DNA from: Alphaproteobacteria bacterium
GTDB lineage: Bacteria; Pseudomonadota; Alphaproteobacteria; Rhizobiales; Rhizobiaceae
Reading direction: 5' to 3'
DNA: 64,000 nucleotides
NCBI GenBank assembly: GCA_018823835.1
Contig: JAHJHT010000013.1
Span: 682,001 to 746,000 of the forward strand
A program made the translations under genes and the position numbers. The notes below the pieces were generated by a model. The model saw only the letters and a program-made list of their open reading frames with translations, did not search any database and had not been told where the DNA came from. Positions 57,792 to 64,000 of this stretch are shown piece by piece; position 1 is the stretch's first letter; the number at the start of each line of letters is the position of its first letter.

Positions 57792-58024
57792 GACCAACGC
57801 CTCAACGGGCCTGATTGGGAGGCTGCAAACCTGCCTGCATCTGGACTAGAGCGTTTGACCGATGCGTCGCCCGGTACCGGATGGCGACCGGATGATCCGA
57901 ACGCAGTGGCGATCGTGAGACACAAAGGCAACGCAAACTCGCCCATTGATATAATCCCCGCTACGCCACTTACGGACGCTTTTTCTAATTCAGATAAGTA
58001 GTAGACATGGATCGTTCGTATGTG

Positions 58025-58036
58025 AAATAATTATTT
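58025..58036. promoter_or_regulatory. Palindrome AAATAATTATTT upstream of the LysR gene
   Basis: A perfect 12-base palindrome 29 bases upstream of the LysR start, in the divergent gap with hyuA. LysR-type regulators often bind AT-rich T-N11-A sites in such gaps, so this may be an autoregulatory site or promoter element. Confidence 0.4.
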
Positions 58037-58064
58037 TGCGGGCATTAAGACGAAATCGGTATCA

Positions 58065-58973
58065 ATGATCAGATACGATCTCAAGCACTTGGCGACGTTC
58101 GTCGCGGTAGCCGAGGAACTGAACTTCCACCGGGCGGCCGAGCGACAGAACATGGCGCAACCGGCGGTTAGCCGGATCGTGCTCGAACTTGAAGACAGGC
58201 TTGGCGTCAAGCTCTTGGAGCGGACGACCCGCAAGGTGAGACTGACCGAATCCGGGCGGTACCTGCTGGTGGAAGCGCAGGAAATTCTCGGCCGCATTCA
58301 CGTCGCGGAGCATACGACCCGACTGCTTGCATCCGGCACCAAGGCAATATTGCGCATAGGTTACACCACCATCACCGGCCATTCCCTGGTGCCAGACATC
58401 ACCCGCGAATTCCGGCTCAGCAATCCCGACGTCCGACTCGAGCTCACCTACATGACGTCCCCGGTGCAGCGTGACAAAATCCTGCAGGACGAAATCGATC
58501 TGGGCTTCATTGAGGGGTCGTTCCAGAACTCGGAAATTGAATCCCGGCCGGTAGCGCACCATCGTCTGACCGCCCTGCTCCCACTCGACCACCCGCTCAC
58601 CGCAAAGAAGTCGCTGACGATCGATGACCTTGCCCGAGAGCAGCTCGTCATGGGCACGCGCGTTGAGTGGCCAACGTTGCGCCGCATCATCGTTGACGCC
58701 TTCCAGAGCGCCGGCCAAGTGATGAAGGTCGGCCAGGAGGCATCGAGCCTGACCGGGCTTCTCGGCCTCGTCACGGCCGGCGTCGGGATAACGATTTTCT
58801 GCGGCATGCCGCGGTTTTGCGGCGAGAATGCTATTGCCGCGCGGCCCATCGTGACCAACCCGCCAGTCCTGGTCGAAACGCATCTCGCCTGGCGTCGTAC
58901 CAGCATCAACATGGCCAAGCGCCGGTTCATCGAGGTCAGCCAGAAAGTCGGCGCCTCATACATGACACCCTAG
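58065..58973 (+). CDS. LysR-family transcriptional regulator
   Basis: The 302-residue product has the N-terminal helix-turn-helix (DLKHLATFVAVAEELNFHRAAERQNMAQPAVSRIVLELEDRLG, about 5-47) and a C-terminal effector domain. It is divergent from hyuA, a classic arrangement for a LysR controlling its neighbour, so it is the likely regulator of the hydantoinase and possibly transporter genes. The inducer is unknown. The ornithine cyclodeaminase-like gene follows on the same strand. Confidence 0.92.
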   Translation: MIRYDLKHLATFVAVAEELNFHRAAERQNMAQPAVSRIVLELEDRLGVKLLERTTRKVRLTESGRYLLVEAQEILGRIHVAEHTTRLLASGTKAILRIGYTTITGHSLVPDITREFRLSNPDVRLELTYMTSPVQRDKILQDEIDLGFIEGSFQNSEIESRPVAHHRLTALLPLDHPLTAKKSLTIDDLAREQLVMGTRVEWPTLRRIIVDAFQSAGQVMKVGQEASSLTGLLGLVTAGVGITIFCGMPRFCGENAIAARPIVTNPPVLVETHLAWRRTSINMAKRRFIEVSQKVGASYMTP

Positions 58974-59027
58974 TCTCGCGCTGATCCATTCAACCAACCA
59001 CCAAGGGAAATTCGGGAGAGAGAAGCA

Positions 59028-60041
59028 ATGGAGAACTGGGCAAACAGGAAAACGCTTATCCTCGGCCGCAACGAGATGGTGGGGCTGCTGGAGCCTCACG
59101 AATACAATGATTGCGTCGAGCAGGCCTACCGCATGCATGGCGAGGGCCGCTTCTACATGGACCCCAAGGGCCACATCGTGCTCGATCGTTTTCCTGGCGA
59201 ATGGGAAGCGATGCCATCCTACATCGAGGAACCCCATGCAGCTGCCTGCAAGTGGGTCTCGATCCGCGAGAACAACCGCGAGAACTACAACCTGCCGACC
59301 GTGTTCTCGATCCTCATTTATACCCATCCCGAGACGGGGTTTCCCCTCGCTATCGTCGACGGCAGCTATCACACGGTGATGCGGACGGGGTCGGCGGCGG
59401 CCGTCTCGGCCAAGTGGATGGCGCGCAAGGATTCCAAGAAGCTCGCCATCGTCGGAGCGGGCCACATGGCGGAGGGAGCGCTCGCCACCTGCAACGCCGT
59501 ATTCCCCTGGTCCGAGGTGCGCATCTGGAGCCGCAGCCAGGACACGCTCGATCATTTCGTGAAGGAACAGCAACCTAAATACGAGAGCTTCGAAATCAAG
59601 GCGTCGACCAATCTCGAACAGACAGTGCGCGGCGCCGACGTGGTGGTGACTTTGACACCTGCACGGGGGCCGATCGTCATGGCGGACTGGATTTCGCCGG
59701 GCACACACATTGCAGCCGTCGGCGCAGACAAGAAGGGCGACCAGGAACTCGAAGGCAGGCTTCTGAAGGGCGCCCGCATTTTCGTGGATGACATCCGGCA
59801 GTGCCGCACCGATGGCGAGATCAACGTTCCGCTCTCGGAAGGCCTCATCACTGAAGCCGATCTCGCCGGCGAGATCGGCGAAGTCGTCACCGGCCGCAAG
59901 CCCGGGCGGACTTCGGACGAGCAAATCACCATCTTCGATTCGACCGGCATCGCGCTGCAGGACTCGGCCACGGTGCCCCTCGAGTACGAGAGGGCAATGT
60001 CAGCCGGCGTAGGAATAGAAAAGAAGATGATCTCCACTTGA
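59028..60041 (+). CDS. Ornithine cyclodeaminase/mu-crystallin family protein
   Basis: NAD(P)-dependent family that includes ornithine cyclodeaminase, alanine dehydrogenase and ketimine reductases. The 337-residue product has the TGSAAAVSAKW segment and the NAD motif AIVGAGHMAEGALAT (about 139-153). AGAGAGAAG stands before the ATG. It lies 54 bases after the LysR gene, so it may be in the same unit. Its role is probably to reduce an imine or deaminate an amino acid formed in the pathway; inference. Confidence 0.85.
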   Translation: MENWANRKTLILGRNEMVGLLEPHEYNDCVEQAYRMHGEGRFYMDPKGHIVLDRFPGEWEAMPSYIEEPHAAACKWVSIRENNRENYNLPTVFSILIYTHPETGFPLAIVDGSYHTVMRTGSAAAVSAKWMARKDSKKLAIVGAGHMAEGALATCNAVFPWSEVRIWSRSQDTLDHFVKEQQPKYESFEIKASTNLEQTVRGADVVVTLTPARGPIVMADWISPGTHIAAVGADKKGDQELEGRLLKGARIFVDDIRQCRTDGEINVPLSEGLITEADLAGEIGEVVTGRKPGRTSDEQITIFDSTGIALQDSATVPLEYERAMSAGVGIEKKMIST

Positions 60042-60135
60042 GGCTGAAGCGCACTGCGCACGGTCCCTCATGCGCCAAGTCCTTGCTATTCTACGCCGCA
60101 TGTAGACGGAATTGTTTCCGGCCCGCTGTTCGCGT

Positions 60136-61041
60136 TCAGGCGGCTACCGGCTTTTTCTGGGCCGCGACTTTGTAATCCTCGTTGCCATGCTCCAGCGCCC
60201 TGACCGCCGACGCGTTCGCATGCTCGGAAATCGAGGTGTGATCGCGGGTGTCGACTTCCGCGAAGGCCAGCCCGAGTCCGATCTCCAGATCCGCCGCCCT
60301 GACGTCTGACGCCAGAAAGCCCTTGGCGCCCTTCAGCAACCGCGCGCAGGCGCGATGTGCCGCGGCCGAACCCGTATTGGGGAGGATGACGCTGAAGGTA
60401 TCGTCGGAAATGTGACCGACGATGTCGAATTGGCGTATCTGTTCCTTGAAGGATTCCGCGAGTCCCTTCAGCAGCGTTTCGCAGACCGCCTGGCCCTGTT
60501 GTTGAAGCGTCTGACTGTAGCCGCCGATCTTCAATACGACGACCGACAACGGGAACTGGAAACGCCGGTACCGGTTGAATTCGACCTTGAGATGTTCGGC
60601 AAAGGCACGCGCATTGACCATGCCGGTCAGGTCGTCGGTGACCGAATTCTGCTGGAGATATTTGTAGGCCGCTTCGAAGTCGCGCAAGCTCAACATGCCA
60701 ACGAGCGCGCCATCCTGCATGACCGGCATGTGGCGGATGCGCCTTTCTGTCATCTGCGCATAGATATCCTCAACATCGTCGTCGCCGCAGCAGGTGATCA
60801 CCGAGGAGGTCATGACGTCCTCGACCTTCTTGGAAAAAAGACCGGTCTGGAATTCCGCCAGGCTGCGTACGAGATCCCTCTCGGAGATGATGCCGACCAT
60901 CACTTGCTTGCTGTCGACGACGGGCACGGCGCCGATCTTCCCTTCGCTCAACAAGGTCGCGGTTTCGACCAGGCTGCAGTCCGGCTTCACGGTAGTCACA
61001 TCGGACGTGTTCTTGTTTTCCAGAAGTTTGTGAATTCGCAT
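60136..61041 (-). CDS. CBS-domain protein with degenerate GGDEF domain
   Basis: The 301-residue product has two CBS units (about 5-60 and 72-128), nucleotide-sensing modules, then a GGDEF-like domain (about 135-285) that begins with the usual DDLTGMVNARAF. The catalytic signature is lost: the position of GG[DE]EF reads HISDDTF. It is thus unlikely to make cyclic di-GMP and may bind a nucleotide only. No membrane segment. It is convergent with the cyclodeaminase-like gene. Confidence 0.82.
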   Translation of the reverse strand: MRIHKLLENKNTSDVTTVKPDCSLVETATLLSEGKIGAVPVVDSKQVMVGIISERDLVRSLAEFQTGLFSKKVEDVMTSSVITCCGDDDVEDIYAQMTERRIRHMPVMQDGALVGMLSLRDFEAAYKYLQQNSVTDDLTGMVNARAFAEHLKVEFNRYRRFQFPLSVVVLKIGGYSQTLQQQGQAVCETLLKGLAESFKEQIRQFDIVGHISDDTFSVILPNTGSAAAHRACARLLKGAKGFLASDVRAADLEIGLGLAFAEVDTRDHTSISEHANASAVRALEHGNEDYKVAAQKKPVAA

Positions 61042-61283
61042 GAATGCCCCTGCCCAAATAAAGAAACTGAATCATTCGAGCATGGAGCAGACGGGTAAAT
61101 ATCTGCTAAAAACCTGCAAGTCGTATTGGTGAACCCGTTGGCGCTCCTTCTGCCGTCACTGGCAAGACTACAAGTGTAGGAAGACGCGATCGGTCACAAT
61201 GGTTCCCCGGCCCATTTACAAGCAGGGTGGTCGAAGTGCCGGCAGCCGCTTGTTGGCACCTGGGCCGGCCCAGGCACCCGTTG

Positions 61284-62015
61284 TCAGCAGCGCACCTGGA
61301 GGCGGGAGTGATAGCGAGCGGTGAGGATACGCTTTCTCGCCTGCAGCAACTCGCCGTAGAGCGAACGAAGCGGATTGCCGCCGCCTTGCAGGCGTTCGAC
61401 CTGGATCGCCGACGTCGCTGCAGCGAGCGGGGCTTCATCCACGGGATTGGGTGCGACCGACCAGACGTCGATGCCAAACTCCCAGGCGTGGCCGATGTCC
61501 TCGTCCACGGCGCGGTACACCCGCCGTCGCTGCAGGAGCCTTGCCGCAGCATCCGCCGACAGGACGTAGCCGACCGTACCGGATGCCAGCATCTTGTGGC
61601 TGACCAGCTCGATTTGTCCCGCCACCACCCGCTTGACGATGTGCTTGGGCCTGAGGTCGCTCAGCTTGACCAGGTCAAAATCGCCGCGCTCGACCTCGGC
61701 AAGCGCGGAGGAAAGCGCCGCATGGTCGACGACCCTGGCATCGTCCTCAAGGACCAGCGCATAGCGCTCGCCGCTGCTGACGATGCGGCGCCAGATGGCC
61801 CTGTGACTGGCATAGCAGGCCAGCTCTGATGGCGTGACCGAGCGCTTGGCCAGCAGCAGGTTGCGCAATGGCGAATAGAGTTCCTGCAGGCCGGCATCGT
61901 CACGGCGCACGCCCTCGAAGAACTCCCAGGAGAAGGCGGCGGGTTCCAGTTGTTGGGCGATCGACTTGCGGCGTGGTCCACCGGGTGGTTCGATCGTCAG
62001 GACGTAGGCTCTCAC
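61284..62015 (-). CDS. Glycosyltransferase family 25 (LPS core/oligosaccharide type)
   Basis: Transfers a sugar, often galactose, to lipooligosaccharide. The 243-residue product shows the family segments SVTPSELACYASHRAIWRRIV and the DxD-like YALVLEDDARVVD (about 85-97), then GTVGYVLSADAAARLL. It ends in an Arg-rich tail. It stands alone on the minus strand, divergent from the FecR-domain gene. The acceptor is unknown. Confidence 0.85.
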   Translation of the reverse strand: MRAYVLTIEPPGGPRRKSIAQQLEPAAFSWEFFEGVRRDDAGLQELYSPLRNLLLAKRSVTPSELACYASHRAIWRRIVSSGERYALVLEDDARVVDHAALSSALAEVERGDFDLVKLSDLRPKHIVKRVVAGQIELVSHKMLASGTVGYVLSADAAARLLQRRRVYRAVDEDIGHAWEFGIDVWSVAPNPVDEAPLAAATSAIQVERLQGGGNPLRSLYGELLQARKRILTARYHSRLQVRC

Positions 62016-62356
62016 GGGTCGGATTCACGCTCTGCATTGCATCGACCGCCCCCGCGCGCATGCCTGGCATACGCGCCGGTCGGTTGGTCGCGAACCCTTA
62101 CCAGCAATCATGCCGCAGGGACAACCAGTGCCTCGTAGCCAAGCGCGACAGGGTCCGCCAACTCCTGCCGTCACGAGCCACGGACAGAAGTCCGCAGGCG
62201 GATGTTCCTGAGGGCGCCTGGCCGCCCGGCCATGTCGACAGGCTGGGCCGGCCTGTTGCCTGCCGGTCACAGGTGCCCCCTGTAACGGCATCAAACCGTT
62301 ACAGGGACGGTCGTATTGAGCGCCCGTCCAAATCCCCCGCCCCGAGAGAAGGCAAG
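62016..62356. other. Divergent intergenic region (GT25 / FecR-domain gene)
   Basis: 341 bases without a convincing gene. It contains the strong inverted repeat listed at 62278-62306 and must carry promoters for both neighbours. Frames that open here have no family match that I recognise. Confidence 0.5.
62278..62306. promoter_or_regulatory. Perfect inverted repeat CCCTGTAACGG-N7-CCGTTACAGGG
   Basis: 11-base arms match exactly around a 7-base loop (CATCAAA), 50 bases upstream of the FecR-domain start. No T run follows, so it is more likely an operator or an RNA hairpin in the 5' leader than a terminator. The binding factor is unknown. Confidence 0.55.
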
Positions 62357-63130
62357 ATGCAACCATCAAGAAGAATCGCAACCGCGGCAGCAAGCATGAT
62401 GCTGATGGCGGTCCCTGCACTGGCGCAGGAAAAGGTCGGCGAAGCCACCCTGGTGAAGACCAGAGTGACCGGCAATGGCGCCGTCATCGACTACATGGCG
62501 CCGGTGCACCGCAACGAGCGCATCCAGACATCGAAGACCGGGCTTGGCGAGTTCCTGTTCCGCGACGGCACGAAATTCGCCGTCGGCTGGAATTCGTCCG
62601 TCGTCATCGACGAGTTCGTGTTCAACGATTCCAAGACCGTTCAGAAGCTGTCGCTCAACGCGGCCAGGGGCACGTTCCGCTGGATCAGCGGCCAGTCGAA
62701 ATCGTCGGCCTACCAGATCAACACGCCGGCCGGAACACTCGGCGTGCGCGGCACGGCGCTCGACATCTATGTCGGTGCCGGCGGCCTTACCGCCATCGTG
62801 CTCCTGGAGGGCGCGGCCCAGTTCTGCGGCAGCAATGGCTGCCAGGACCTGACGCGGCAATGCGACGTGGTCGTCGCGACGCCGTCCGGCGGCGTGCAGT
62901 CGCCCGAAACGGTGAACCGCAACATCTTCAACGTTCTCGGCACACCGCGTGCGCTGCCCTTCCTGTCGGGCGACCAGACACTGTCGCGAAAATTCCGGCG
63001 GGTCACCAGAGGCTGCGGCATGTCGAGCGCGCTGCAGAAGAGGACCGAGCCCGGCGGCGCTTCGAGACCCGACCCGAGGGATCGTCAGCCCCCGGACGAC
63101 GATGACGGTGGAAACACCTTCAACCCCTAA
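62357..63130 (+). CDS. Secreted FecR-domain protein
   Basis: The 257-residue product has a signal peptide (about 1-23, cleaved near ALAQ), then a FecR-like beta domain: IQTSKTGLGEFLFRDGTKFAVGWNSSVVIDEFV and INTPAGTLGVRGTALDIYV, the repeated motif that marks this domain. The tail is Pro/Asp-rich. Unlike classical FecR it has no membrane anchor and no FecI sigma or TonB receptor beside it, so iron signalling is not implied. Two late cysteine pairs may form disulfides. AAGG stands before the ATG. Its 3' end overlaps the convergent urtE by 4 bases. Confidence 0.85.
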   Translation: MQPSRRIATAAASMMLMAVPALAQEKVGEATLVKTRVTGNGAVIDYMAPVHRNERIQTSKTGLGEFLFRDGTKFAVGWNSSVVIDEFVFNDSKTVQKLSLNAARGTFRWISGQSKSSAYQINTPAGTLGVRGTALDIYVGAGGLTAIVLLEGAAQFCGSNGCQDLTRQCDVVVATPSGGVQSPETVNRNIFNVLGTPRALPFLSGDQTLSRKFRRVTRGCGMSSALQKRTEPGGASRPDPRDRQPPDDDDGGNTFNP

Positions 63131-63822
63131 ACGGTGAGGAATTTCCGCACCTCGGCCCGGTCGAGATCCTCGGCCGGGCCGGTATGCACGATCAGTCCGC
63201 GATCCATGATGTTGACCTCGTCGGCCAGTTCCCGGCAGAAATCGAGATACTGCTCGACAAGCAGGATGGCGATGCCGGCCTGGTCGCGCAGGTAGCGGAT
63301 CGCGCGGCCGATATCCTTGATGATCGACGGCTGGATGCCCTCGGTCGGTTCGTCGAGCACCAGGAGCTTCGGGCGCATCACCAGCGCCCGGCCGATCGCC
63401 AGCTGCTGCTGTTGCCCCCCTGACAGGTCGCCGCCGCGCCGGCCGAGCATCTGCTTCAGCACCGGAAACAGTTCGAAGACATGGCCCGGAATGTTGCGAT
63501 CGGCACGCTTCAATGGCGCGAAGCCGGATTCCAGGTTTTCGCGCACCGTCAGGAGGGGAAAGACCTCCCTGCCCTGCGGCACGAATGCGATGCCCGACCG
63601 GGCGCGGTCATACGCCGCGCTCCGGTCGAGCGCCTTCCCCTCGAAGGCAACGCTTCCGCTCGTCAGCCGGTGATGGCCGACGATGGATCTCATGAGACTG
63701 GTCTTTCCGACGCCGTTGCGGCCGAGCACGCAGGTGATCTTGCCGGCGCCGGCGGTCAGCGATACGCCGCGCAGCGCCTGGGCGGCGCCGTAGTGCAATG
63801 TGGCGTCCTTGACCTCAAGCAT
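63127..63822 (-). CDS. urtE: Urea ABC transporter ATPase UrtE
   Basis: One of two ATPases of the urea importer UrtABCDE. The 231-residue product has Walker A GRNGVGKTS (about 34-42), signature DLSGGQQQQLAIGRAL, Walker B LLVLDEP and the UrtE-typical PTEGIQPSIIKDIGRAI segment. The urtD gene expected upstream on the same strand is not recognisable in the remaining 178 bases, where a repeat-like region lies instead. Alternative: a LivF-type amino acid ATPase. Confidence 0.88.
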   Translation of the reverse strand: MLEVKDATLHYGAAQALRGVSLTAGAGKITCVLGRNGVGKTSLMRSIVGHHRLTSGSVAFEGKALDRSAAYDRARSGIAFVPQGREVFPLLTVRENLESGFAPLKRADRNIPGHVFELFPVLKQMLGRRGGDLSGGQQQQLAIGRALVMRPKLLVLDEPTEGIQPSIIKDIGRAIRYLRDQAGIAILLVEQYLDFCRELADEVNIMDRGLIVHTGPAEDLDRAEVRKFLTV

Positions 63823-64000
63823 GACCGGCGATCCTCGTCTCTTGGTCCCCCTCCTCCCCCGCGAAGGGGGTGGCGGGCGCGCCGGCCTGCCGGAGGGGGT
63901 CGGTGAAATTTCCAGAGTTTTCCAGCCGGTCGAAACCGGACCGGAAGGAGAGCGACGACTGCTCTGCGGCGGTTGCCAGCGAAAGAAGTGCGTCGAGGTC
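63823..64000 (-). other. Window edge: repeat-like palindromic region and unidentified partial frame
   Basis: A minus-strand frame is open from the right edge and stops inside the urtE start (63815), encoding DLDALLSLATAAEQSSLSF and further residues; I do not recognise it as UrtD. Its last part is translated from nested GC-rich inverted repeats: CCCCCTCC/GGAGGGGG (63847-63899) and CCCCC-GCGAA-GGGGG (63856-63870). The palindromic make-up suggests an intergenic mosaic repeat of the kind common in rhizobia. Confidence 0.4.

Noticed and set aside
35648..60135. Repeat of the tRNA-Ser 3' end as an attachment site
   Set aside because: No second copy of the GGTTCGAATCCC...CTCCGCCA sequence was found by eye in the window, and no integrase gene is present.

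Overview
The window looks like a chromosomal segment of an alphaproteobacterium of the order Hyphomicrobiales (Rhizobiales), most likely near Mesorhizobium/Aminobacter/Phyllobacteriaceae. This rests on high GC, the lexA-moeA-moaC-trpC-trpD order, a direct-repeat LexA box (GAAC-N7-GAAC), a phosphatidylcholine synthase gene, an invasion-associated locus B protein and a rlpA-dacA-tmk-holB-metG-tatD series. The genus assignment is an inference from recalled gene order, not from a search.

Layout. 1-11518 is housekeeping: the 3' end of comEC, the leftward operon ppiD-like/trpD/trpC/moaC/moeA/lexA, then rightward tpiA, secG, an L,D-transpeptidase and pyrG. 11528-27292 is mixed: a DsbA-like oxidoreductase, a YejA-type binding protein, ialB, hspQ, an AEC carrier, a UbiH-type hydroxylase, a DUF2182/DUF1326/pcs/quinone reductase series, a complete BMP-type (nucleoside-like) ABC transporter, terC with a structured leader, and a YbaK protein. 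27318-34871 is a leftward core operon: rlpA, dacA, tmk, holB, metG, tatD and a metallo-beta-lactamase-fold hydrolase. A small Cys-repeat secreted peptide and tRNA-Ser(TGA) follow at 35170-35647.

From the tRNA to about 60041 lies a dense catabolic block for ring-opening amide chemistry. It contains a PuuE/imidase-like NodB-fold hydrolase, a small CxxC protein, a G3E GTPase and an N-carbamoylsarcosine amidase-like hydrolase on the minus strand. Divergent to these is a plus-strand CoA module: DUF3830, a MaoC-type dehydratase, a class III CoA-transferase, an acyl-CoA dehydrogenase and an MmgE/PrpD protein. A long leftward series follows: HyuA/HyuB hydantoinase, a spermidine/putrescine-type ABC transporter with a Tat-type binding protein, an amidase, a carboxymuconolactone decarboxylase-like protein, a 3-hydroxyisobutyrate dehydrogenase-like protein, an N-carbamoyl amino acid hydrolase and dihydropyrimidinase. 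A divergent LysR regulator and an ornithine cyclodeaminase-like protein close the block. My reading is one import-and-degradation system for a cyclic imide, hydantoin or N-carbamoyl compound, whose carbon skeleton leaves as a CoA thioester. The true substrate cannot be read from the sequence. This is the best candidate for an undescribed system here.

60136-64000 returns to accessory or core material: a CBS protein with a degenerate GGDEF domain, a family 25 glycosyltransferase, a secreted FecR-domain protein and urtE, whose upstream neighbour is cut by the window edge.

Small operator-like palindromes, four hairpin terminators, an SOS box and several GTG or TTG starts chosen from ribosome-binding sites are listed separately.
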